Shown: positions 42,869-51,693, counted from the stretch's first letter. The stretch: DNA of 64,000 nt from Persicirhabdus sediminis (GCF_016595495.1 NZ_JAENIM010000043.1:31374-95373), one strand, 5' to 3'. The notes: generated by a model from the sequence alone, not told the origin. Numbers and translations: made by a program.

Positions 42869-44362
42869 TTAGTTATGGAATGGGCTTCTTGAGCGCACGC
42901 TGGCGTTTAGTTTTTTGTCATTGAGGCAGCTGCTCGTGAACCATGCATAGCTGTTCCATGCGCGTTCATAATTTGGGTAGTGTTTGACCATGGCCTCGTA
43001 GTGGTCGGTGACGCCGTCCCACATGGGGAAACGCAAGCGCATGTCGATGCACATGAATCGTTTATCAAGCGTATCAGGTTCAAGCGCGAGACCTTTTTCC
43101 ATCGTGCGTATGGCGGCGCGTATCCAGTAGCACTCGTAGTAGAGGAACTCGCCCAGCTGGAAGTAGAGGTCGGCGTCGTTAGGGTTGGCTTTTATCAATT
43201 GTTGGAGGTGATGGATGTGTTCGTAAGGGTCAGCATCGACATCAGCGGGAGTGGGCACACGGTAGTCTGCAACTCTCCAGTTAGAATCGCGAAAGGCAAA
43301 CATCCACTGATTGTCTGGGTTTTCTAGCCGGCAGTAGCTTTTGTTTGGTGGGCTCGCTTGATAGGCCCAAGTTTTTGGGAAATCGACCAACCACTGTTTG
43401 TCTTTATTGCGCCGCATGAGCAGGTGGAATGCATTGCCCTTGCTGAAGCGAGCGACGGCTAGGTCGCCTTGTTGCATGATGTACATGGGGCCAGCTGCGG
43501 CGTAGCGTTGCCACATGGTTTTCAGCTGCGCTGGTGGGTGTGGGTATTCTAAGCGCATCATTTGGCTGCCTTTGGTGATGCAGGGGAGAAATGGATAGTC
43601 GATGCCATTTTCTAGCGCTGAGAGGAAATTCAGTGCGGTGACATCGGGTGTCAGTCCAGCTGGAAATCGACTGTCTATATCTGCGGGATCGTATTCCATA
43701 GAGCGATCGACTCGCTGCTGGATGCTGTTGTAAAAATCTTTAGTGCTGACGCCAGCGCCACCTGATAGGAATCCTTGGCTCATGCCGCCGCGTTTGAGCT
43801 CACCAATGGAGAAGCGGGTGAAGGTTTCTTGGCCATTGTGTTTATCGACTACAGCGGCGATCATGGCGCCAAATACATCGCCGTAGTAATTGCCCGACAT
43901 GTAGGATTTGATGGTTTCCTGAAAGCCTAAACAAAAGGTATCCGGGTACATGTCTTCGAGCTCGTAGCCGACTTCAATTTTCAGCTCTTGGTCATCTTCG
44001 ATGAAGAGAAAGAGTAGGCCTTTGCCGCCAGTGTTAGCGCCAATTTTCCAGGCATCAAACAGCTCGCTGGCATAGCTTTCTAGCGAATACCCGCGTGGCA
44101 GGGTGGGGCGCAGAACGATGGCAAATTCATAGCCTGTCTCTTTGTGTGCACGCTTGAGCTCGTAGCGCGCGTAGTCGTCGGCGCCACGGATGCCGCTGTC
44201 GTTGTAGAAGGCGAGCTGAGCTGGTTTTTTAGGAAATGGATCCAGCTGATAGGCGATGAGCGCCTTGGGTTTTTGTTGCTGCCAGAAGGCGACGAGCTCG
44301 GATGAGTAGTAGGTACAAGCGGCTATCAGCACCAGCAGATAGAGTGCAATGCGGTATTTCAT
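42869..44362 (-). CDS. TPM-domain (TLP18.3/Psb32-like) protein with TPR-like C-terminus
   Basis: An N-terminal membrane anchor or signal is seen (about residues 5-24). A TPM domain (about 50-185) has EFAIVLRPTLPRGYSLESYA, GLLFLFIEDDQELKIEVGYE and LEDMYPDTFCLGFQETIKSY; a long middle region is unassigned, and a short TPR-like helical repeat (about 385-450, HHLQQLIKANPNDADLYFQL) ends the protein. TPM proteins of bacteria are usually next to LemA, as here. LemA-TPM pairs are linked to envelope stress in several bacteria. Gene starts 3 bp after the LemA-fusion stop. Confidence 0.82.
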   Translation of the reverse strand: MKYRIALYLLVLIAACTYYSSELVAFWQQQKPKALIAYQLDPFPKKPAQLAFYNDSGIRGADDYARYELKRAHKETGYEFAIVLRPTLPRGYSLESYASELFDAWKIGANTGGKGLLFLFIEDDQELKIEVGYELEDMYPDTFCLGFQETIKSYMSGNYYGDVFGAMIAAVVDKHNGQETFTRFSIGELKRGGMSQGFLSGGAGVSTKDFYNSIQQRVDRSMEYDPADIDSRFPAGLTPDVTALNFLSALENGIDYPFLPCITKGSQMMRLEYPHPPAQLKTMWQRYAAAGPMYIMQQGDLAVARFSKGNAFHLLMRRNKDKQWLVDFPKTWAYQASPPNKSYCRLENPDNQWMFAFRDSNWRVADYRVPTPADVDADPYEHIHHLQQLIKANPNDADLYFQLGEFLYYECYWIRAAIRTMEKGLALEPDTLDKRFMCIDMRLRFPMWDGVTDHYEAMVKHYPNYERAWNSYAWFTSSCLNDKKLNASVRSRSPFHN

Positions 44363-44365
44363 GGC

Positions 44366-45316
44366 TTAGAATTGCACTTTAGGATTTTGCTTTGCAGCTT
44401 CAGGGGCGACGATGTAGCCCTCGTAGTTTTGCAGATTCATGGCTTGGGCAACGAATGCCTGCGGCATTTTTTTGATCTCGCTGTTATAGGCTCTAATGCT
44501 TTCGTTGTGACGCATGCGCTCGATGGCGATGCGGTTTTCGCTACCTTCTAAGGTGATGATTAGATTTTGGAACATCTGGTTAGCCTTCAGCTGTGGGTAG
44601 GCCTCTACCGAGACGAGCAGCCGGCTGAGACTACTTTCTAGCTGGTTGGCGGTGCTGAGTTTTTCGGCGCCAGTTTGGCGTGCCCAGTCGCTGCGCAATT
44701 TGCTGATTTCGGTGAGCAGCTCCCGTTCGTGTTTGGCGTATCCTTGCACGGTGCTGACGATGTTAGGGATCAGGTCGTAGCGGCGTTGCAAAACATTATC
44801 GACTTGTGCTTGGCTCGCTTTGATTTGTTCTTCTAGGCTAACAAGGTGACGTTGAGTTTTGATTGTCCAGCTGCCTGCGGCGATGATCAGAGTAATTATG
44901 ACGGCTGCGGCAATGGCGAAAATTGCCACTTTGTTAGGTGGTTTTTGCTCGATCTGGCTGGTGGCCTGAAGAGTATTACCTTCTTCAGCTGGGGGATTCT
45001 GTTCCTCGACTAGCTCTGGATCAGCAGCATTTTCGTAGACGATTTCAGAATCTAATGACTCAATGTCATCGAGGTCAAAATGTTCGTCTAACTCGTCGCT
45101 TTCAGTGAATTCAGGATAGGATTCGGCTGGCTCTAGCTGGTTGAGTATTTCCAGTTGGCTAGCTTTATCGAGGTCGCTACCACCGCCTAACTCCTCAATC
45201 TGCAACATGGCTGAGCTGAGGATGTTCTCTTGGGCTTCGTTGTCGTAGCCTTTGTCTATCAGGCTCTCCGATAAGTGCTGGAGGTAATCAGTGAGCAGCT
45301 CATTTCTTGGGTTCAT
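44366..45316 (-). CDS. HAAS-like domain fused to LemA
   Basis: 316 residues. Residues 1-70 form a helical domain like the HAAS/DUF1700 domains that follow PadR genes in other phyla; a long acidic linker follows (about 70-128), then one membrane helix (about 130-150) and a full LemA domain (155-300, with VDNVLQRRYDLIPNIVSTVQ and GYAKHERELL). LemA usually begins at its membrane helix; here the helical domain and acidic stretch precede it, putting the N-terminus inside the cell. It overlaps the PadR gene by 17 bp and probably exchanges signals with the TPM partner. The HAAS assignment is by pattern and context, less certain than LemA. Confidence 0.82.
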   Translation of the reverse strand: MNPRNELLTDYLQHLSESLIDKGYDNEAQENILSSAMLQIEELGGGSDLDKASQLEILNQLEPAESYPEFTESDELDEHFDLDDIESLDSEIVYENAADPELVEEQNPPAEEGNTLQATSQIEQKPPNKVAIFAIAAAVIITLIIAAGSWTIKTQRHLVSLEEQIKASQAQVDNVLQRRYDLIPNIVSTVQGYAKHERELLTEISKLRSDWARQTGAEKLSTANQLESSLSRLLVSVEAYPQLKANQMFQNLIITLEGSENRIAIERMRHNESIRAYNSEIKKMPQAFVAQAMNLQNYEGYIVAPEAAKQNPKVQF

Positions 45317-45659
45317 AGTCAGCGTTCAGTTTTTTTAAATCCTTCTGTAGGGAATTTACAAACTTCTGCATAAAGGCGAGCTTGATGCGGCCTTTGGCTT
45401 GAAGTTCGAAATATTTGCGCGGCGGGCCGCTTGCGGATTTCACACTATGAGCGCTGATGTAGCCTTCTTTGACCGAACGTGCTAGAATTGGGTAGACGGC
45501 ACTTTCGGTGACCTTGGTCATGGACGGGTAACTGCGCAGCTCTTGGAGGATTGCATAGCCATAGTTCTCGCCACTTGTTAGCACACTGAATACTGCATAC
45601 TCTAGCAGGCCCTTGCGGACTTGCCCGTACCAGTATTCTTCTGTGCCTGACTGCTTCAT
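45300..45659 (-). CDS. PadR-family transcriptional regulator
   Basis: 119-residue winged-helix regulator with the family pattern LLEYAVFSVLTSGENYGYAI, then VTESAVYPILARSVKEGYIS and GPPRKYFELQAKGRIKLAFM. The PadR protein is typically a repressor of its own operon and of an adjacent transmembrane gene; the layout here fits, with two 24-bp palindromic sites upstream. First gene of a four-gene operon running to 42286. Confidence 0.9.
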   Translation of the reverse strand: MKQSGTEEYWYGQVRKGLLEYAVFSVLTSGENYGYAILQELRSYPSMTKVTESAVYPILARSVKEGYISAHSVKSASGPPRKYFELQAKGRIKLAFMQKFVNSLQKDLKKLNADYEPKK

Positions 45660-45742
45660 TTTGCATATTATAGATCAGGCTGGAGACATTAGTCTAGCAC
45701 CAGATTCTAATAACTACTGTGAGAAATCATGTTTAGTAAAAT

Positions 45743-45766
45743 TACTATTTTATAAATAATAGTCAA
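45743..45766. promoter_or_regulatory. Candidate PadR operator 1
   Basis: Twenty-four bases, TACTATTTTATAAATAATAG plus TCAA, contain an internal dyad ACTATT(N8)AATAGT. It is the exact reverse complement of the site at 45841, 98 bp away (centre to centre). Position 84 bp upstream of the PadR start. A TACTAT/ATAGTA-like half-site is compatible with known PadR sites. Confidence 0.6.
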
Positions 45767-45840
45767 GGTGAATTGAAAGAGCTCGCAAATGCGACGGTAT
45801 ATATGTTTGCGCCAAGTAGATCAATTGTTTGAATAAGTAG

Positions 45841-45864
45841 TTGACTATTATTTATAAAATAGTA
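45841..45864. promoter_or_regulatory. Candidate PadR operator 2
   Basis: Exact reverse complement of the site at 45743-45766, again with the dyad ACTATT(N8)AATAGT on the other strand. The pair could bind two regulator dimers and loop DNA over about 100 bp. Confidence 0.6.
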
Positions 45865-45974
45865 CCTATTGGCGACGCGATTTTCCTAGGGGTATGAGAA
45901 TCGTATTCGTATTATATGTAGGCCCGCTCTGTTTTTATGTATGGCAGAGCGGGTCATTTACGTCTAGCGAGTGG

Positions 45975-47930
45975 CTAGAATTCATCTTCAGATAGAACGA
46001 CTAGGGTATCGTCTGGCTGGAGTGTGAAGGTGGTATTTTTCTCTGGGATCAGCTGGATGCCGAAATTATGATCGGCGTCATTTTCCAGCTGGTTAGTTTT
46101 CACGCCGAGGCAGACTTCGCCGCGTTGTTGTGCGATTCTGATCATACTGGCAAAGCTAACAACTTTTGGTAGATCATCGAAATAGAGCTGAGCTGGTTTG
46201 AGGTAAATCTCGGATCCATCTTCTTCGAAGATATCATCGTAGACGAGCTTGATGTCTCTGCTTTCTGAGATTTGTGCGAGGATCATGCTCACGAGTCTGT
46301 TGGAGATGATGACATCTTTGACGCCAGCTTGGGAGATGAGCGGGTAGTTCATGGAGTCGAGAATTTCCGTGATCAGCTTGGTGCCGTTTTGGTCGTGTTT
46401 GCCCTGCTCAAAGATGTGGCGCAGCAGCAGCAGCGTGGCAATGTTCTCGGAGTCTACTTTTTGCGCATCCATGTCGCGTCCAGCTTCAGCTAGCACGATG
46501 ATGTTGTCGTAGTTTTGCGGCGATAGGCTTGTGAGGTCATTCATGCTGAGGCGGTCTTTTTCTATCAGCCTGATATCCATGCCTTCTAGGGTATCATTAG
46601 CCAGCTGGATTTCTTCTCTGATAGAATCGCTAGGGTCGAGTAACATGATGTCGATCTGGCTGCCATCTTGTACGTAGTCGGCATATTGTTGGAGAATGGT
46701 GGGCACTTTGTTGGACCAGCCAAGGATGAGTTCTTTTTCTATGCTTTGTTCGCTACGGCGGTTTGCTAGAGTGAGTTTTTCTGGCTGGGCGACGGCTTGG
46801 TTTTCGTAGTGGATTGTCGAGTCGTCATCGGCGAGGATGAGGATTTCATCATCACTAGTTAGCTGGTAATCTAGCGGTGGGTTGAGGCTGAGTGAGCCGT
46901 CTGCGTGGCGAATTCCCATAGGCACGCCATCGGCGAAATGATAGGGCAGGTCGGCGAAGCTGATGTCACCCCAATCGGCCTGATAGAAATACATTTCACA
47001 GCCGTCGTATGAGAGGATTTCGTTATAGACAACGGATAGGCCGACGGAGCGTGACGTTTGCACGAGCAGTTTGGCGAGGATATCGCCGGTGTCTACGGTG
47101 ACGATATTTTCGGCGAAGGTTTTATTGATGATGTCGCGGTAGGTGGGTGAGTAGATTTCGGCGACGATGGCGGCTTCGTCTTTGTGGGCTTTGATCGTAT
47201 TGAGCGCGAGGATGGTCTGCATCACTTTGGCGTCGCTCATGGTTTTATCTTTAGCGCTGCCCATTTCATCGCAGGCGGCGAGGATGATCATGGATTTGCA
47301 GCTCTCGGCGGAGACGATGTCGAGGTTGATGAGTGAGGCGGTATTGCCGCAGCGGGTGACGATGCGCGTGGTTTGGGTATTGGGCAAACGCAGCCGCAGG
47401 GTATCGTCCATGGTTTCTTTATCCATGTCTGATAGAATGACAACGCAGGCGTCGTCTTCGCTTTCGTTAGCCATGATGAGCTCTCTAATGATTTCGACAA
47501 TGCGTTGTTCATTCCAGCCGAGAATGAGGGTGTGGTCATCTTCTATCACCTTGGAGTGGCCGCGTTTGAGCTCGCTGATTTTTTGATCCATGGCGGTGGT
47601 GATAAAGGCGATGAGGGCGGAGAAAATGATCACGCCTGATAGACCGGCGATCACGGCAAAGAATTTGTGAGCTGGTGAGGAATAGATGTCCTGAGCCATG
47701 TTGCCGGGGTCGGTGAGCTCGAGGAAGGTGATGTAGGCATTGCCGGTGAAGCTCAGCTGGTGCTGGCTGGCTAGGCTCTCGGGAGGGAATCCCCAAGCGA
47801 GCAATCCGCGCAGTGTGGCTAGAACTACAAAGATGACGAGGAAGGCAATGACGAGGCTGGTGAAAATGGAGATGCCCCCCTTGGCCATGAAGCTGTCGAT
47901 GCGGTAGCGGATGATTTTTTTGAATGCCAT
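45975..47930 (-). CDS. CASTOR/POLLUX/DMI1-type ion channel with RCK domains
   Basis: Start at M20 of the open frame (47930), which gives a normal cytosolic N-terminus MAFKKIIRYRIDSFMAKGG. One membrane segment at about 20-40 and a second at about 90-115 frame a pore-like region. The cytosolic part holds two RCK/TrkA-N-like domains, beginning HTLILGWNEQRIVEIIREL and KELILGWSNKVPTILQQYA. Relatives of this architecture are the plant CASTOR/POLLUX cation channels and bacterial homologues. The ion cannot be inferred. Transcribed alone. Confidence 0.88.
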   Translation of the reverse strand: MAFKKIIRYRIDSFMAKGGISIFTSLVIAFLVIFVVLATLRGLLAWGFPPESLASQHQLSFTGNAYITFLELTDPGNMAQDIYSSPAHKFFAVIAGLSGVIIFSALIAFITTAMDQKISELKRGHSKVIEDDHTLILGWNEQRIVEIIRELIMANESEDDACVVILSDMDKETMDDTLRLRLPNTQTTRIVTRCGNTASLINLDIVSAESCKSMIILAACDEMGSAKDKTMSDAKVMQTILALNTIKAHKDEAAIVAEIYSPTYRDIINKTFAENIVTVDTGDILAKLLVQTSRSVGLSVVYNEILSYDGCEMYFYQADWGDISFADLPYHFADGVPMGIRHADGSLSLNPPLDYQLTSDDEILILADDDSTIHYENQAVAQPEKLTLANRRSEQSIEKELILGWSNKVPTILQQYADYVQDGSQIDIMLLDPSDSIREEIQLANDTLEGMDIRLIEKDRLSMNDLTSLSPQNYDNIIVLAEAGRDMDAQKVDSENIATLLLLRHIFEQGKHDQNGTKLITEILDSMNYPLISQAGVKDVIISNRLVSMILAQISESRDIKLVYDDIFEEDGSEIYLKPAQLYFDDLPKVVSFASMIRIAQQRGEVCLGVKTNQLENDADHNFGIQLIPEKNTTFTLQPDDTLVVLSEDEF

Positions 47931-48093
47931 GATGCGTGAATGATAGATCTCGCATTCTAATTGATAGATTATTACGGCTGTGGGCAAGGATGATTTAGTG
48001 ATTTGTTCTCAATGAGTTATTTTTCAGCTGGATGACATGAAGCGCCTTTGGTCTGGTAGTGTTTTATTTGTTGTGTTAGTGATGGCAAAAATG

Positions 48094-48633
48094 ATGAAGA
48101 GTCCGGTAGCAAATCATAAAGAGATGAAGCATGTGGTCTTAGATAAGGGGCTGATAGCTTTTAAGTGCGTGGAGACAGGGGGGATTTTTATTCCAGCTGG
48201 ATCGTATTGGAGCTGGTTAGACCAGCAGCCAGAGCGTTTGCCACACCGCGAGCCGATGGCTGGCATTGCGCCGCCTATCATTGATAGCAAACATGCAAAG
48301 ATTTGTCCTGAGACGGGCACGGTGATGATGCGTTGTGCGGTGGGTCACGGGTTTGATTTTTCTATTGATAGATCGCTGAAGGGGAGCATCTGGCTGGATG
48401 CTGGCGAGTGGGAGGCATTAAAGCAGCGGAATTTCCACGACGAGCTGCATTTGATTTTTTCAGCGCCGTGGCAGCAGGCGGTGCGCAATGAGGAGATTTA
48501 TGCCGAGCGCCGCGAGAGGATGAAAAGCCAGTTAGGTGAGGATTTGCTCAGCCAGCTGGATGATTTGAAAGCTAGTTTGCGAGACCATGCGGCGCGTGAT
48601 TTGGCGCTGTCTTATTTGTTGCACGAAGATTGA
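48094..48633 (+). CDS. Zf-TFIIB-family protein with eroded zinc ligands
   Basis: Start taken at ATG 48094, giving MKSPVANHKEMKHVVLDKGL, which lines up with the usual MKCPxxxxxEM opening of the zf-TFIIB family. A second unit has CPETGTVMMRCAVGHGFDF and the block SIWLDAGEWEALKQRNFHDE, then LIFSAPWQQAVRNEE. In relatives each unit has CxxC pairs; here S3 replaces Cys, VETGG has only one Cys, CPETG only one, and the second pair before WLDAGEW is RSLK. The zinc sites are therefore broken, which is unusual. A longer frame starting at 48037 adds a hydrophobic head that the family lacks. Confidence 0.75.
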   Translation: MKSPVANHKEMKHVVLDKGLIAFKCVETGGIFIPAGSYWSWLDQQPERLPHREPMAGIAPPIIDSKHAKICPETGTVMMRCAVGHGFDFSIDRSLKGSIWLDAGEWEALKQRNFHDELHLIFSAPWQQAVRNEEIYAERRERMKSQLGEDLLSQLDDLKASLRDHAARDLALSYLLHED

Positions 48634-48640
48634 TTTGGCC

Positions 48641-49340
48641 AGTTAGGTGGGGTGGTGCGCTGGGGTCTGTGTCGCTCTTGCAGAGCTGTGGTCTTATTGG
48701 TTTGCTGACCTAGGGTTGCGTTGAGCCTTCGGCTCTGCCTTACCCTAGGCTAGGCTGTTGCACGCCTTCGGCGTTTTTTTTAGTTAGGTGGGGTGGTGCG
48801 TTGGCGGCTGTGTCGCTCTTGCAGAGCTGGGGTCTTATTGGTTAGCTGACCTAGGGTTGCGTTGAGCCTTCGGCTCTGCCTTACCCTAGGCTAGGCTGTT
48901 GTACGCCTTCGGCGTTTTTTTAGTTAGGTGAGGTGGTGCGTTGGCGGCTGTGTCGCTCTTGCAGAGCTGGGGTCTTATTGGTTAGCTGACCTAGGGTTGC
49001 GTTGAGCCTGCGGCTCTGCCTTACCCTAGGCTAGGCTGTTGCACGCCTTCGGCGTTTTTTTTAGTTAGGTGGGGTGGTGCGCTGGGGTCTGTGTCGCTCT
49101 TGCAGAGCTGGGGTCTTATTGGTTAGCTGACCTAGGGTTGCGTTGAGCCTTCGGCTCTGCCTTACCCTAGGCTAGGCTGTTGCACGCCTTCGGCGTTTTT
49201 TTTAGTTAGGTGAGGTGGTGCGCTGGGGTCTGTGTCGCTCTTGCAGAGCTAGGGTCTTGTTGGTTTGCTGACCCTGGGTTGCGTTGAGCCTTCGGCTCTG
49301 CCTTACCCTAGGCTAGGCTGTTGCACGCCCTCGGCGTTTT
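48641..49340. repeat. Five tandem copies of a 141-bp hairpin element
   Basis: Copies begin AGTTAGGTG at 48641, 48782, 48922, 49063 and 49204. Each carries CCTAGGGT/ACCCTAGG enclosing GAGCC-TTC-GGCTC, then a GCC-TTC-GGC hairpin followed by 7-8 T. Copies are about 97% identical; changes fall mainly in loops and single-stranded joints. There is no reading frame of note and no gene in the 790-bp gap that contains it. The tail to 49395 keeps a degraded half-copy. Confidence 0.9.
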
Positions 49341-49425
49341 GTTGCCGGATTGCGTTTTGTTTAGGGTGCTAGCCTTCGGCGTTTTGTTTGTTATATTAGG
49401 TTTTCTCAGCTAGCGGGTAGAATTT

Positions 49426-49779
49426 TCAGCCAGCTGGTAGATAGTCGTTGATGATGTTGTTGACGCTATCTTGTAGCTCATCTATCAGCGCGGGATCCAT
49501 GAATTGATAGTCGTCTGGGATATCTAGCACGTAGATGTCTGTGCTGTCTTGAGCTTGTGGATCTAGCTGGAGGATTCTTTGTTTGTGCTGGTTTTCCATC
49601 ACGCAGATGACGTCAGCCCAGTCGATGTCGTGGGGTTTTAGTTGGCGTTTGGCTGATTTGTTAGTTCCGGCTGATCGGGCTATCACAGCGTGGTGGTGGC
49701 TGTAGATTTTTTCAGCAGTTGGGCTGCGCCATTGGTTCATGGAGCAAATGAATAAGAGCTTGAGTCGAGAATTGGGCAT
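49426..49779 (-). CDS. Low-molecular-weight protein tyrosine phosphatase-like protein
   Basis: 117-residue protein of the LMW-PTP fold. The P-loop C-x5-R is C12 to R18 in FICSMNQWRSPTAEKI; the family aspartate is probable in the loop DIPDDY (about residue 93-97). It is shorter than canonical LMW-PTPs (about 155) and belongs to a branch seen in many environmental bacteria. Substrate unknown. 30 bp separate it from the hslR gene on the same strand. Confidence 0.8.
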   Translation of the reverse strand: MPNSRLKLLFICSMNQWRSPTAEKIYSHHHAVIARSAGTNKSAKRQLKPHDIDWADVICVMENQHKQRILQLDPQAQDSTDIYVLDIPDDYQFMDPALIDELQDSVNNIINDYLPAG

Positions 49780-49811
49780 ATTGCTCAGCTAGCTAGAGCT
49801 GGTGTTAGTTT

Positions 49812-50234
49812 CTAGTTAGATGGTTGTTCTGGTTCGCCGAACTGATGGAGTCCGCGGTTCCATGCGCGGCGTTGTTTTTTATTGAGTCTGCCTTGGTCGC
49901 CTTCTTTGCGCAGTTGGCGGTTGGCTTTTTGGTCTTCTTTGCGGCGGGTGGCCTCGGCGAGCACATCAGCGGCGGTGAGGTCGCGGTAGGCTTCGCGGGC
50001 GAGTGGCGCGCCGACACGTTTGTCGATGAGCTGGACGACTTCGATTTGTTTTTTATGGGTGCCGTCGTGGCTGGGCACTTCTAGCAGGTCGCCGATTTTG
50101 ATGGCGGCGGCTGGTTTGAGTGCGCGGGTGTCGCGTTTGACTTTGTTAGCGGAGGCGTCTTTGGCGGCGAGGCTACGGGTTTTGTAGAGTCGGGTAGCCC
50201 AGAGCCATTTATCGAGTCGTACGGTGTCTGCCAT
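49812..50234 (-). CDS. hslR: S4-domain RNA-binding protein, Hsp15 family
   Basis: Hsp15 recycles stalled large ribosomal subunits that carry nascent chains. Seen: S4 domain at residues 6-50 (VRLDKWLWATRLYKTRSLAA, then IKIGDLLEV) and the basic tail RKEDQKANRQLRKEGDQ. Length 140 residues, close to the E. coli protein. Possible operon with the phosphatase downstream. Confidence 0.9.
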   Translation of the reverse strand: MADTVRLDKWLWATRLYKTRSLAAKDASANKVKRDTRALKPAAAIKIGDLLEVPSHDGTHKKQIEVVQLIDKRVGAPLAREAYRDLTAADVLAEATRRKEDQKANRQLRKEGDQGRLNKKQRRAWNRGLHQFGEPEQPSN

Positions 50235-50397
50235 AGGTGGCTAGGATAGCTGAGTGGTGGCGATTGGCCAAAGCTAAAATGAGCTGGCTGAATGGGGTGG
50301 CAGGCGGCGAGTGGGGAGTGAATTGGTAAGATTTCTATGAAAAGATGGAATCTACGCGTGATTTTTTGTGAATTCTAGCGCATGTGTGTTGTGAAGC

Positions 50398-51693
50398 ATG
50401 TTTGAGATCAGGGAAAAACCGGAAATGGTGGAGCGCGCGCTACTGGTGCGGCTTAATTTTGACAAACGCGATGAGGATGAAGACATCAGCCTGCTCGAGG
50501 AGTTGGGTGAGCTGGTGGAGAGTCTGGGCATTGGGGTGGCAGATTCTGCGCTGATGTATGTGCGTACGATGCAGAAGCCGTTTTTGTGTGGCTCGGGCAA
50601 GGCGGAGGAGATTGTTGAGCTGGCTAGAGCACATGAGTGCGACTGCATTGTGATTGATAATATTTTGCTGCCATCGCAGCAGCGCAACTGGGAAGAGCTC
50701 GCTGACTTGTGTGTGATCGACCGCGAGGAGGTGATTTTGGATATTTTTGCCAAACGTGCGCAGACTAAGGAAGCTCGCTTGCAGGTGGATCTGGCGCGCA
50801 TGCAGTACTCGCTGCCGCGTCTGGCTCGCATGTGGGGTCACCTTGACCGTGAAGGTGGTGGCGGCACTGGCGGTGGTGGCGGAGGCGCTGCCCGTGGTAT
50901 GGGTGAGCAGCAGATTGAGGTGGATAGACGGATGGCGCACAAGCGCATTGACCGTTGCCGCCGTGAGCTGGCTGAGGTGAGAAAACAACGTACCACACGC
51001 CGAAAGGAGCGGGAGAAAAACCAGACGCCACACGCGGCGATTGCTGGTTATACCAACGCGGGAAAATCAACTTTAACCAACCGTCTGGCGGGCGCGGATA
51101 TCATGGCCAAGGACATGCTATTTGCCACGCTGGATACTACTACGCGGGCGATTGAGCTGCCTGATGGTCAGCCGCTTTTGCTGACCGATACGGTGGGATT
51201 TGTACGCAACTTGCCACACCGATTGGTGGAGGCCTTTAAGTCGACGCTGGAGGAGGCTGTGCTGGCTGATTTCATCATCCACGTGGTGGATGCCTCGTCG
51301 CCAGAAGCGGTGGAATTTCACAATACCACCATCTCGGTGCTGACTGAGCTGGGCGCTGAGGACAAGCAGATGATCACGGTTTTAAATAAGATCGATATGG
51401 TGGATGACCCAGCTGTGCTTGCGGCGCTGGAGGGGAAATTTGACAATGCGATCGCGGTGAGTGCGCGCACTGGCGAGGGCATGGACAAGCTGCTGGACCG
51501 CTGCTCAGACATGCTAGCAGATCGTGTGAAACGCCGACTTTATCGCATTCCGCAGGCGCGTGGCGACCTGAGCGGGCTGATTTACCGCGAAGCAAAAGTT
51601 CTCGATACAGAATACGATGGCAATGATATGTTGGTAACGGCGATTGTGCCTGCCAAGATTGCCGGCCAGCTGAAAGATTTCCTGGTCGACTAA
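50398..51693 (+). CDS. hflX: Ribosome-associated GTPase HflX
   Basis: HflX splits stalled ribosomes after heat or antibiotic stress. Blocks: N-terminal domain with LPSQQRNWEELADLCVIDRE, the helical linker VDLARMQYSLPRLARMWGHL, then a Gly-rich insertion (about 153-163), and the GTPase domain with GYTNAGKST (residues 217-225), LFATLDTTTRAI, DTVGFVRNLPHRLVEAF and NKIDMVD. Length 431 is normal. Gene start at 50398 matches the family opening MFEIREKP. Confidence 0.95.
   Translation: MFEIREKPEMVERALLVRLNFDKRDEDEDISLLEELGELVESLGIGVADSALMYVRTMQKPFLCGSGKAEEIVELARAHECDCIVIDNILLPSQQRNWEELADLCVIDREEVILDIFAKRAQTKEARLQVDLARMQYSLPRLARMWGHLDREGGGGTGGGGGGAARGMGEQQIEVDRRMAHKRIDRCRRELAEVRKQRTTRRKEREKNQTPHAAIAGYTNAGKSTLTNRLAGADIMAKDMLFATLDTTTRAIELPDGQPLLLTDTVGFVRNLPHRLVEAFKSTLEEAVLADFIIHVVDASSPEAVEFHNTTISVLTELGAEDKQMITVLNKIDMVDDPAVLAALEGKFDNAIAVSARTGEGMDKLLDRCSDMLADRVKRRLYRIPQARGDLSGLIYREAKVLDTEYDGNDMLVTAIVPAKIAGQLKDFLVD

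Larger units (their letters stand above)
45660..45974. other. 315-bp region upstream of the PadR operon
   Basis: No gene. AT-rich, holds the PadR operon promoter and the two 24-bp palindromic sites (below), as well as the tail of the convergent-side CASTOR-type gene whose stop is at 45975. Confidence 0.6.

Noticed and set aside
48641-49340. CRISPR array
   Set aside because: The repeats are 141 bp long, directly joined and have no unique spacers; no cas genes are near.
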